This document shows, in pieces, positions 41,456 through 48,581 of a DNA stretch of 64,000 nucleotides. A model generated the notes under the pieces. That model was not told the origin of the DNA, made no database searches, and saw nothing but the letters and a program-made list of their open reading frames with translations. Made by a program: the position numbers and the translations under genes. The stretch's first letter is position 1; each line of letters begins with the position of its first letter. The stretch is taken from assembly GCA_964564105.1 (NCBI GenBank), contig CAZLZS010000001.1, positions 30,467 to 94,466 of the forward strand, read 5' to 3'. Source of the DNA: JACOZG01 sp964564105. GTDB taxonomy: Bacteria; Patescibacteriota; Minisyncoccia; Phycocordibacterales; JACOZG01.

Positions 41456-42347
41456 TGATGATTTAGTTTTTGAAACGGTGCGGTTGGTGCCGCGCGGCCA
41501 AGTGACGACCTACGGCGCGATCGCAAAATTAACTGGTTTTAGCCCAAGAACCGTGGGCCAGATTCTGCACCGCAACAAGCGGCCGCGGGAAATCTCTTGC
41601 CATCGGGTGGTGCGCTCTGACGGAAGTTTAGCCACTGGTTACGCTTTCGGCGGCCCGGCGGCGCAGAAGAAAAAATTGCTCGCCGAAGGAATAATCTTTA
41701 AGCACGACCGTGTTCAGTCAGAAAAGTTTTGTTTCCCTCGGCCAAATCGGGCGCTTCAGCAGTATTTTATGTTGCTCCGACAATTTGGCCGGCCGGCGGT
41801 TTGGCCCTGGTCAGGCGGGCCGGCGCACACTAGTGAGGAAATCGTGATCGGTGCGATTTTGACCCAGCGGATCAGTTGGCGCAATGTGGAAATGGCACTG
41901 GCTAACTTACGGGCGGCGCGGGCGAATAATCTGGAGACTCTGCGACGGCTCGGTAAACGGCAGGCAAAAACATTGGAGAATTTGATTCGGCCGTCTGGTT
42001 TTTACCGCCAGAAAACCGAGCGGCTACTGACCTTAGCTCAATTAGTGGCCCGGACCGGCGGCTGGCAGAAATGGCGGCAGCTCGCCATCGTACCGCTTCG
42101 CCGGGCTCTGCTTGATCTCAAGGGCATCGGTCCGGAAACAGCCGACACGATCTTACTTTACGCGCTCGGCCGGCCGGTGTTTGTGATTGACGAATACACG
42201 CGCCGTTTTGTCAGACATTACCGACTAACGCGCGCCGGCAGTTATGACGCGCTCCAGAAATTTTTCAGCGGGCGCTTGCCGCCCGATCTCCAGCTTTACC
42301 AAAGTTACCACGCCCTGATTGTGCTCTGGGGTAAAAAAGCGGTATAA
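41448..42347 (+). CDS. Alkyltransferase-like domain fused to an HhH-GPD (MagIII/COG2231-like) DNA glycosylase
   Basis: 299 residues. Residues 1-85 match the C-terminal DNA-binding domain of O6-alkylguanine transferases ('VPRGQVTTYGAIAKLTGFSPRTVGQILHRNKRPREISCHRVVRSDGSL') and keep the acceptor Cys of the usual PCHRV (here SCHRV). Residues about 100-299 match the HhH-GPD superfamily ('VIGAILTQRISWRNVEMALANL', 'LLDLKGIGPETADTILLYALGRPVFVIDEYTRRF'), closest in motif to the COG2231/MagIII 3-methyladenine glycosylases with the catalytic Asp kept. It ends just before the Cys loop that many members use for a 4Fe-4S cluster. Both halves deal with alkylated bases, so a two-activity repair enzyme is likely. 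The ATG at 41448 fits the alkyltransferase start. Confidence 0.83.
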   Translation: MSNDDLVFETVRLVPRGQVTTYGAIAKLTGFSPRTVGQILHRNKRPREISCHRVVRSDGSLATGYAFGGPAAQKKKLLAEGIIFKHDRVQSEKFCFPRPNRALQQYFMLLRQFGRPAVWPWSGGPAHTSEEIVIGAILTQRISWRNVEMALANLRAARANNLETLRRLGKRQAKTLENLIRPSGFYRQKTERLLTLAQLVARTGGWQKWRQLAIVPLRRALLDLKGIGPETADTILLYALGRPVFVIDEYTRRFVRHYRLTRAGSYDALQKFFSGRLPPDLQLYQSYHALIVLWGKKAV

Positions 42348-42359
42348 TCAAGGCCAAAT

Positions 42360-43418
42360 ATGTCTGATTGGTCAATAATTATTTTCGCCGCCGCCGGTGG
42401 ACTGATTTTGGGTGTAGTTTTGTGGCGGTGGCTAGCTGGTCGAAAACTGGAAGGGGAATCGACCGGCGGATTTTTATTGTTGCAGAATCAGATTAACGAG
42501 TTGGTGCGCACGGTTGATCAAAAATTAACTGAATCCAGCCGGACGATTTTTGACTCAATGCGCAACCAATCGAATGAATCCAATAAAATCATCCGCGATA
42601 TTGTTCAGGAATTAACCAAGGTTGGGGAGGGGCAAAAGCAGGTGATCAATTTCGCCGACCAGCTCCAGTCGCTTCAGGACATTTTGAAAAATCCCAAACA
42701 GCGCGGGATCTTGGGCGAGTATTATCTCGAGACCTTACTCAAGAATGTGCTCCCGACTGGCAGTTACCAAATGCAGTATCCTTTTGCCGACGGCGCGATC
42801 GTTGACGCGGTGGTTTTTGTCAAAGATAAAATTATCCCGATTGATTCCAAATTTTCGCTGGAGAATTATAACCGTTTGGTTGAAGAACGGGATCCGGCCG
42901 AACGGGAACGGCTGGAAAAATTATTCAAACAGGACTTGAAAAACCGAATTGACGAAACCGCTAAATATGTCAAGCCCGACGAACGAACCATGGATTTTGC
43001 TTTCATGTTCATTCCTCACGAAGCCATTTACTATGACTTGCTGGTGGCGCAAGTCGGCGCCGTTAAGGTGAATACCCGCGATTTGGTGGAGTACGCCTTC
43101 AAGGAAAAACATGTAATCATTGTTTCGCCGACCTCGTTTCTGGCCTATTTGCAAACGGTCCTGCAGGGTCTAAAAGCGCTGCAGATTGAGGAATCAGCGA
43201 AAGAAATCCGGACGCGCGTGGAAAATCTCGGCCGCCATCTCGCGTCTTACGAAGAGTACATGAAGAAGTTAGGCGGTTCGCTTGGCACAACGGTCAATCA
43301 GTATAATCTGGCGTATCGCGAATTGAAAAAGGTGGACAAGGATGTAACGCGAATTACCGGCGAGAGTCCCGGCTTAGAAACAATTATGCTTGATAAACCG
43401 AGCACGATTGAGGAATAA
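42360..43418 (+). CDS. rmuC: RmuC-family DNA recombination protein
   Basis: 352 residues. It has an N-terminal transmembrane helix (about 5-24) and a coiled-coil region (about 38-110, 'LLLQNQINELVRTVDQKLTESSRTIFDSMRNQSNES'). The RmuC core follows, a PD-(D/E)xK nuclease-like fold: 'NPKQRGILGEYYLETLLKNVLP', 'DAVVFVKDKIIPIDSKFSLENY', 'FMFIPHEAIYYDLL', 'HVIIVSPTSFLAYLQTV'. RmuC limits inversions between repeats in E. coli; the biochemical role is poorly known. TATAAT at 42343-42348 lies eleven bases before the start. Confidence 0.9.
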   Translation: MSDWSIIIFAAAGGLILGVVLWRWLAGRKLEGESTGGFLLLQNQINELVRTVDQKLTESSRTIFDSMRNQSNESNKIIRDIVQELTKVGEGQKQVINFADQLQSLQDILKNPKQRGILGEYYLETLLKNVLPTGSYQMQYPFADGAIVDAVVFVKDKIIPIDSKFSLENYNRLVEERDPAERERLEKLFKQDLKNRIDETAKYVKPDERTMDFAFMFIPHEAIYYDLLVAQVGAVKVNTRDLVEYAFKEKHVIIVSPTSFLAYLQTVLQGLKALQIEESAKEIRTRVENLGRHLASYEEYMKKLGGSLGTTVNQYNLAYRELKKVDKDVTRITGESPGLETIMLDKPSTIEE

Positions 43419-43427
43419 TATGGGGGT

Positions 43428-43550
43428 ATGAAAAATTACGACAAAACCGGAGGGAAAAAAGGCAAACCGGCCTACCGCACGCCGGCCTGGTTTAAAAACT
43501 CGCCCAAGCAAAAAAGATTTAAACCGCCCTTTCGCCGCCCGAGTGTTTAA
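43428..43550 (+). CDS. 40-residue basic protein of unknown function
   Basis: The frame encodes MKNYDKTGGKKGKPAYRTPA, then WFKNSPKQKRFKPPFRRPSV. It is rich in Lys, Arg and Pro with no hydrophobic segment, and lies ten bases after rmuC. A G-rich GGGGGT precedes the ATG. Composition suggests nucleic-acid or ribosome contact, but no family is recognised, and such a short frame may be chance. Confidence 0.4.
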   Translation: MKNYDKTGGKKGKPAYRTPAWFKNSPKQKRFKPPFRRPSV

Positions 43551-43558
43551 AACAAAGA

Positions 43559-43828
43559 TCAACGGCCAAGCCGTCTGGCGGCGAGTTTAACCGCCGCCGC
43601 GCGCGGCGATTGGCCGGTTTTTGACGCCTCGCCGAGGACGGTTTGGACGCTAGCGGTAATTTTCTCGGTTACCAACCTAAACATTTTCTCAATTGAAAAG
43701 CCGCGGTGTTCGGCGTAAGAAGAAATGACGCCGCCGAAAGGGATACCGGCCAGGACGTTTTTGTAAGTCATGGCGCGGGCGAGCCGCGACACCACATACC
43801 GCGGCCCAATATCAGCTTGCTGAAACAT
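43559..43828 (-). pseudogene. Internally deleted Glu/Leu/Phe/Val dehydrogenase
   Basis: 89 residues. 'SRLARAMTYKNVLAGIPFGG' is the N-terminal substrate-domain signature of the amino acid dehydrogenase family. It is joined directly to 'VISSYAEHRGFSIEKMFRLVTEKITASVQTVLGEASKTGQSPRAAAVKLAARRL', which matches the extreme C-terminal helix region. The catalytic Lys segment and the whole NAD-binding Rossmann domain, some 250 residues, are missing. The junction falls at a Gly-Gly that occurs in both flanking motifs ('PFGGG' and 'AGGVISS'), which suggests deletion by short homology. The frame is still open. It cannot be a dehydrogenase. Confidence 0.75.
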
Positions 43829-43846
43829 AATAACTATGCTTATAAT
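43817..43846 (+). promoter_or_regulatory. rplU promoter
   Basis: TTGCTG (43817-43822), an 18-base spacer and TATAAT (43841-43846). The rplU ATG is five bases downstream, so the message is leaderless. Confidence 0.55.
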
Positions 43847-43851
43847 CTTAT

Positions 43852-44166
43852 ATGAAATTCGCGGTGATTAAAACCGGCGGGAAGCAGTATCGAGTGACTG
43901 AAGGTCAGAGGCTCAAGATTGAAAAACTGCCTCTCGCTAAGGGAGCAATGATCAACTTTGACCAGGTGTTGTTAACGAACGATGGTGATGACACTAAAAT
44001 CGGCACCCCGACCGTCGCTGGCGCCAAAGTAACCGGTGAGATCATCGATCAGAATCGGGCCAAAAAATTACTGGTGTTTAAATACAAGCCGAAAACCCGC
44101 TATCGCGTGAAGCGCGGCCATCGTCAGCCGTTCACCAACCTTAAAATCACTAAGCTCGATTTTTAA
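43852..44166 (+). CDS. rplU: 50S ribosomal protein L21
   Basis: 104 residues, normal length. 'FAVIKTGGKQYRVTEGQRLKIEKLPLAKGAMINFDQVLL' and 'FKYKPKTRYRVKRGHRQPFTNLKITKL' are diagnostic. It binds 23S rRNA in the 50S subunit. It is usually followed by rpmA (L27), which is not here; instead recR converges with it and the two frames overlap by 17 bases. Confidence 0.95.
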   Translation: MKFAVIKTGGKQYRVTEGQRLKIEKLPLAKGAMINFDQVLLTNDGDDTKIGTPTVAGAKVTGEIIDQNRAKKLLVFKYKPKTRYRVKRGHRQPFTNLKITKLDF

Positions 44167-44761
44167 GGGCATTTTTTAGGGTCGCGGCGTCCGAGTATTC
44201 CAATTCGGTGCCGGTGGAGAGGCCGCGGCCGAGGACGGAAATTTTTAGTCCGGCCGGTGTTAGGATTTTCTGAAGATAATCAGTGGTGTTATCACCTTCG
44301 GCATTGGCCGCCAGGGCGATGATGATCTCTTTCAACTGGCCCTGATTTGATTTAAGGCGCGCCCGGAGTTCCCGGGCGCGGATTCTTTTTTCCGGTTCTG
44401 GCTCAAGAATCGGTACCAGGCCGCCGAGGATAAAAAATTGCCCGGCGTACTGACCGGATTTTCTCACCACTTCCAGATCAGTATCTTTTTCAACGACCAT
44501 CAAAGTGCTTAGGTCGCGCGTCGGATCTTGGCAAAAATCGCAGACGCCGTTAATTTTTGATTTCGTCCCGACAAAAAATCTATAGCAGTTTTGGCATTGA
44601 TTAATTTGTTTTTTCAATTCGAGCAAATCCTTGGCTAAATTTTCTACGATGCCGGCATTTTGTGCCAGAAGATAGTAAACAAAACGGCGCGCCTGGCGCG
44701 GCCCGATGCCCGGGAAACGTAGGAACGCGCTGACTAATTTTTCAATTGGCTCGTCCATCAC
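44150..44761 (-). CDS. recR: Recombination mediator RecR
   Basis: 203 residues, normal length. 'LVSAFLRFPGIGPRQARRFVYYLL' is the N-terminal HhH. A four-Cys zinc finger ('CQNCYRFFVGTKSKINGVCDFC', about 58-79) and a Toprim domain ('LMVVEKDTDLEVVRKSGQYAGQFFILGGLVP') follow. It helps load RecA on gapped DNA with RecO/RecF. It lies six bases downstream of dnaB, in the same transcript. Confidence 0.95.
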   Translation of the reverse strand: MMDEPIEKLVSAFLRFPGIGPRQARRFVYYLLAQNAGIVENLAKDLLELKKQINQCQNCYRFFVGTKSKINGVCDFCQDPTRDLSTLMVVEKDTDLEVVRKSGQYAGQFFILGGLVPILEPEPEKRIRARELRARLKSNQGQLKEIIIALAANAEGDNTTDYLQKILTPAGLKISVLGRGLSTGTELEYSDAATLKNALKNRA

Positions 44762-44767
44762 GGCAAG

Positions 44768-46123
44768 TTAAAACCCGCCGAAGTCACCCTTTTCGATCGA
44801 GGTGAAGCAGACGCGCTTATCGTCAAAATAGAGCTCGACTGAGCCGGTGGGGCCGTTGCGATGTTTTTCAATCATTATCTCGGCGATGTTTTTCTTGTCC
44901 GAATCCTCATTATACTTATCCTCACGATGGATGAACATTACCACATCAGCGTCTTGTTCGATGGCGCCAGAATCGCGGAGGTCGGCCAACCGTGGTCGAC
45001 CGCCGCGCTGTTCCACTTGCCGGTTTAATTGAGACAAGGCTAAAACCGGAATATCGAGTTCGCGGGCCAGAGCTTTCAAGGAACGGGAGATTTCGGTTAC
45101 CTGCTGGACCAGCGAATCGCTCTCCCGTCGCGGCACCATCAGCTGCAAATAATCAACGATAACGAGTCCCAGGTCGTGCTCACTTTTCAGCCGCCGCGCC
45201 ACCGATTTCATCTTGGTAATGTTGTTGGAGGCGTCATCGTCAATAAAAATCGGCGCCTTGGCCAAAATGTCAAGCGCGTCGCGGATTCTGGCAAATTCGT
45301 CATCGGCCGTTAGCCGGCCGGTGCGCAATTTCCACGAGTCCACATGACTCTCGGCGGCGATCAGCCGGTCGACGAGCTGTTGCGAGCTCATCTCGAGCGA
45401 AAAGACGCAAACCGGCACATTGCGTTTGGCCACTTGGCGGGCGATATCCAGAGCCAGAGAGGTTTTGCCCATCGAGGGTCGAGCGGCGAGAATCACCAGG
45501 TCGGAACGTTGGAGTCCGGAGAGACGATTGTCCAATTCCTTGAAACCGGTCGGGAGGCCGCGGATGCCCTCGCCGGATTTATGCAAACGCTCGAATCGTT
45601 CCCAGGCGTCAGCCAGTGTGTCTTTAATGGCGGTGAAAGTTTTTTTGGAAAAATTGGCCAGACCGAAAATTGTTTTCTCCGCTTTTTCAAAAATCGAATC
45701 GAGCTCTTCTTCCTCGCGGTAACCAAGTTCGGACAGACGCTCGGCCGAATCAATCAGCCGCCGCAACTGGGCTTTCTTGCGAACAATTTCGCCGTAATAT
45801 TTCAGATTGCTGGCCGAAGGCACGGCATTGACGAGTTCGACCAGATAGCCCGAGCCGCCGACGGCCTCGAGTTGTTTAGCCTCGGTTAAAGCCGAGGTTA
45901 AAGACACCAGATCGATCGGTTGGTTTTTGTCAAAAAGTTTGAGCATGGCGCGGTAGATGCGGCGATGACGCTCGGAGTAGAAATCGTCGGGCGCGATGAT
46001 CGTAATCAATTCATTCAAACCGCTCGGCTTGATCATAATCGAGCCCAAAAGAGCCTGCTCGGCCGTCAGGTCTTGCGGCGGCACGCGGATCACTGGTTTA
46101 ACAAAGGGGGCTTCGGTCGCCAT
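44768..46123 (-). CDS. dnaB: Replicative DNA helicase DnaB
   Basis: 451 residues. The N-terminal domain ('PPQDLTAEQALLGSIMIKPSGLNELI') is followed by the linker and the RecA-like motor with Walker A 'AARPSMGKTSLALDIA', Walker B 'LVIVDYLQLM' and the 'SQLNRQVEQRGGRPRLADLRDSGAIEQDADVVMFIHRED' block. It unwinds DNA at the replication fork. The Met at 46123 ('MATEAPFVKP') is chosen; the open frame extends 14 codons further upstream with sequence unlike the family. Confidence 0.95.
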   Translation of the reverse strand: MATEAPFVKPVIRVPPQDLTAEQALLGSIMIKPSGLNELITIIAPDDFYSERHRRIYRAMLKLFDKNQPIDLVSLTSALTEAKQLEAVGGSGYLVELVNAVPSASNLKYYGEIVRKKAQLRRLIDSAERLSELGYREEEELDSIFEKAEKTIFGLANFSKKTFTAIKDTLADAWERFERLHKSGEGIRGLPTGFKELDNRLSGLQRSDLVILAARPSMGKTSLALDIARQVAKRNVPVCVFSLEMSSQQLVDRLIAAESHVDSWKLRTGRLTADDEFARIRDALDILAKAPIFIDDDASNNITKMKSVARRLKSEHDLGLVIVDYLQLMVPRRESDSLVQQVTEISRSLKALARELDIPVLALSQLNRQVEQRGGRPRLADLRDSGAIEQDADVVMFIHREDKYNEDSDKKNIAEIMIEKHRNGPTGSVELYFDDKRVCFTSIEKGDFGGF

Positions 46124-46184
46124 GCCCAAAAGTGTAAAGCGATCAGCGCCGAATGTAAAACACACCAGTGGATTAGGGGTGAAT

Positions 46185-46213
46185 AAAAAAGGGCAGGCGT
46201 TGATAGCCCACCC
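46185..46213 (-). terminator. Terminator of the SPFH operon
   Basis: On the minus strand GGGTGGGC and GCCTGCCC (46213-46206 and 46198-46191) form an 8-bp stem with two G-U pairs around a 7-base loop. Six T follow (46190-46185). It lies 18 bases after the SPFH stop. Confidence 0.75.
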
Positions 46214-46230
46214 CTTTGCACTACTAGAGT

Positions 46231-47544
46231 TTACTTCTCGGTGACCCGATTTACGGCTGAGTTCGAGAAACTCAGGTCAAGTGCCAGATCCCTGGCGGCC
46301 TTGACCGTCAGAAGTTGGACAAAATCGGTCGCGCCTGAACCAGCCGCGCCGATTTGATTACTTCCGTTCGAACCCATCACTACGCCCGGCACCCAACTAC
46401 CCCTGTAGTCAGACATGGCTTTAGCATAAGCCTCATTGATCCTAACGAATGCCTCGAGCTTCTTCTCAAGCGCTCCGTCCGCCTCCATCACTAATCGCCG
46501 TCGCGCGGCTTCTCCCTCACCCAGTAAGGTCTGCTCGATCTTCCTTTGTCCGGCCGCAGCGGCGTCAGTCCTCGCCACTTCCAACCTTTGTTTAGCTTGA
46601 AGGGTGGCGACGTCAAACTCTTTTTGAGCATCAATCTTAGCAACTGAGGCCTGCTGTTCAGCCTGCGTTATCTCTTTCGCTTTGACAACTTCCTGTTGCC
46701 ATTTGGCCTCGGCGGCGGAGGCTTTCCCTTGTTCGGCCACTGTGATCGCCCGTTGCTCAGCCTTTTTGGCATCGGCGATTGAAGTCTGGACATCCATTGT
46801 GATCTGCTGTTGCTGTTTGATTTGCGCTTCGACCGCTTCATCATAAGGCATCTCGGTGATCGAAAAATTGAAGGGGCGGATACCAAAACTCGTCAAAACG
46901 GCCTCTTCCTGACGCTGAATCACTCCACTAGCGTCAGTAACGATCTCGACCAACATCCCGGTCTTCTCAACGCCCGTAATCGGATCTTTTATCCTAACAT
47001 CACGTTGAGTTGTCTTGTATACTCCACCATCTACTTGATCTTCCACGCAGTGAATCAAGGTATTACGCTTTTCGGCGTATGACTCTTTGGAAGACATCAA
47101 TGGCCCGGTCATGTAGACCGATTTGTTCGTGACGGTTTCGATCAATTGTTTCTGGATGGCTTCGGAATTTCCGAAGCGAACATGAAGGGCAGTGAGATGT
47201 TCAATATCCAGAGGCATCTCATATTGGATACTCCCCTTCATCGTGGCATGCCCGCCATCGTTGAACCGAACCGGAATTTCGAACTTGTAGAAGGAACGAC
47301 GAGGATAGGTCGTCACCTTCCCGAAACCCTGCCATTTAACGCCAGGGGTGGTATACCAGGTCAATTCGCCCGAGAAGGGGGCCTGGACAACCATGATTTC
47401 GTCAGCGTTAACACTCTCCATTAGTTGACTACTTAAGGAGAGACCAACGACTATAACGAACAGTGACACAATAAGTGTGAACACCTTTATCGGCGTCCAC
47501 TGAAAACTTTGTGATTCTGATTCCACACTGCCGCGATTGACCAT
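46231..47544 (-). CDS. SPFH/Band 7 domain membrane protein
   Basis: 437 residues. A short cytoplasmic tail and one transmembrane helix (about 20-42) are followed by an SPFH domain (about 45-250: 'ADEIMVVQAPFSGELTWYTTPGVKWQGFGKVTTYPRRSFYKFEIPVRFNDGG') and a long Ala/Glu/Gln-rich coiled coil (about 255-375), then a Gly/Ser-rich tail. The layout is that of prohibitin/HflK-like scaffolds that oligomerise on membranes. No FtsH or NfeD gene is adjacent. A GGAAAGG site precedes the start, and a small membrane protein gene lies just upstream in the same unit. Confidence 0.8.
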   Translation of the reverse strand: MVNRGSVESESQSFQWTPIKVFTLIVSLFVIVVGLSLSSQLMESVNADEIMVVQAPFSGELTWYTTPGVKWQGFGKVTTYPRRSFYKFEIPVRFNDGGHATMKGSIQYEMPLDIEHLTALHVRFGNSEAIQKQLIETVTNKSVYMTGPLMSSKESYAEKRNTLIHCVEDQVDGGVYKTTQRDVRIKDPITGVEKTGMLVEIVTDASGVIQRQEEAVLTSFGIRPFNFSITEMPYDEAVEAQIKQQQQITMDVQTSIADAKKAEQRAITVAEQGKASAAEAKWQQEVVKAKEITQAEQQASVAKIDAQKEFDVATLQAKQRLEVARTDAAAAGQRKIEQTLLGEGEAARRRLVMEADGALEKKLEAFVRINEAYAKAMSDYRGSWVPGVVMGSNGSNQIGAAGSGATDFVQLLTVKAARDLALDLSFSNSAVNRVTEK

Positions 47545-47583
47545 TCTGTATCCCTACCTTTCCTGCTCGGTAACGAGCAAAAA

Positions 47584-47823
47584 CTAAGACTGTGAGCCGT
47601 GACGCACGTCATCGGCTTCCACATACGTTTGAGTTACTTCCTTCTCCAACCTCGCTTCATCAGCATATTCTCGTGCTCGGCGAAGCTGGGCTTCGAGTCG
47701 TCGCCGACGGTTGAAAAGTGGGAAGATCGCTGTCCCTCGAAGGATTGGAATAATTACTTGCGTGATCACAAAGGCGGGTATCAAAACCCACAAAGCAGAC
47801 TCAAACAACCACACCAGGATCAT
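47584..47823 (-). CDS. Small membrane protein, partner of the SPFH gene
   Basis: 79 residues. One long N-terminal hydrophobic helix (about 3-32) is followed by a charged amphipathic helix ('NRRRRLEAQLRRAREYADEARLEKEV') and an acidic tail. A strong AGGAGG Shine-Dalgarno site sits six bases before the ATG, in contrast to most genes of the window. It is 39 bases upstream of the SPFH gene on the same strand. A co-factor or regulator of the SPFH scaffold is possible; no family is recognised. Confidence 0.65.
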   Translation of the reverse strand: MILVWLFESALWVLIPAFVITQVIIPILRGTAIFPLFNRRRRLEAQLRRAREYADEARLEKEVTQTYVEADDVRHGSQS

Positions 47824-47984
47824 TTTTCCTCCTGTTCTGGGTTAGCTTAATCCCGAGAGTAAACTGTCAAAGAACTATTGCAATAGAGCCATTCTCTAAT
47901 TGCAATTACCTATTGATATAGTATGCATATTATTAATTACCCGTCAACATCAACGGCCTAAAGGCCGGCGCTTGATCGGGGGAT

Positions 47985-48011
47985 AAAAAAAGAGCCCGCC
48001 GGCGCGAGCTC
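47985..48011 (-). terminator. Terminator of the 48 kb hypothetical gene
   Basis: On the minus strand GAGCTCGC and GCGGGCTC (48011-48004 and 47999-47992) pair around a CGGC-type loop with one G-U. Seven T follow (47991-47985). The 214 bases from 47823 to 48037 hold only this and possible promoter sequence for the SPFH unit (TTGACA near 47870 on the minus strand). Confidence 0.75.
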
Positions 48012-48036
48012 TCAAAGTGAGCGGGGGAGAAACAAA

Positions 48037-48441
48037 TCAGGCAAACAAGACCCGATCGCTGACTTTTTTCAGAAAAGTGTCCGGCAACCTGATTCGCACT
48101 TCTTTTAAACTATCCTCGCCGCACCCTCGGTATCCACCATTATGCACCCAGAAATGATCAAGTAGTTCCAAGGTGATTTGGTAGGTCTCCGGCTCTGTGT
48201 CGTTGACCTTGATCGTCTTGATTGAGATGACCTTCACATCGCCGCCGCCGCCAGGACTGCCACTCCTAGGAAAGGGCTCGGAAGTCAATCCCTTCGGAGT
48301 AAAGTCAACTTTCACCCCATAAAAATCATTGCCCTCCAATCTGGGAAGATCCCCAAGACGCAAGTAGGCCTCGCGGCTGTGGACCAAATCCAGAACTTGC
48401 CTTAAGCCCTCGCCCGACACGCCGTCATACTTTACAATCAC
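48037..48441 (-). CDS. Hypothetical protein with strong translation signals
   Basis: 134 residues from a GTG at 48441, six bases after an AAGGAGG site (48454-48448); the longer open frame from 48486 lacks such a site. The sequence ('MIVKYDGVSGEGLRQVLDLVHSREAYLRLGDLPRLEGNDFYGVKVDFTPKG...') has a Gly-rich turn and a beta-rich second half, with no signal or membrane helix. No family is recognised. A consensus-like promoter, a 5' hairpin and a terminator show that it is a self-contained single-gene unit. Confidence 0.62.
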   Translation of the reverse strand: MIVKYDGVSGEGLRQVLDLVHSREAYLRLGDLPRLEGNDFYGVKVDFTPKGLTSEPFPRSGSPGGGGDVKVISIKTIKVNDTEPETYQITLELLDHFWVHNGGYRGCGEDSLKEVRIRLPDTFLKKVSDRVLFA

Positions 48442-48460
48442 CAGGCACCTCCTTCGTTTT

Positions 48461-48479
48461 GCCCCGCCTCTGGTGGGGC
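48461..48479 (-). promoter_or_regulatory. 5' leader hairpin before the 48 kb hypothetical gene
   Basis: GCCCCACC and GGCGGGGC (minus strand) form an 8-bp stem with one G-U pair and a three-base loop. It ends seven bases before the AAGGAGG ribosome site. It may stabilise the message or tune ribosome access. Confidence 0.5.
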
Positions 48480-48525
48480 TGTTCACCGAACGCGACGCGG
48501 GAACATCCCAACGTCAACCGAAATC

Positions 48526-48554
48526 ATAATAGCACAAGGGTAAAATTATTGCAA
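48526..48554 (-). promoter_or_regulatory. Promoter of the 48 kb hypothetical gene
   Basis: TTGCAA (48554-48549), a 17-base spacer and TATTAT (48531-48526). The transcript would have a leader of about 75-80 bases, unlike the leaderless core genes. Confidence 0.6.
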
Positions 48555-48581
48555 GTTTAAATTCAAATTTTATTCACATAT

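Noticed and set aside
46231..48486. Prophage remnant
   Set aside because: The SPFH protein, its small partner and the hypothetical gene have good ribosome sites and terminators, but no phage structural, packaging or integrase gene is present.
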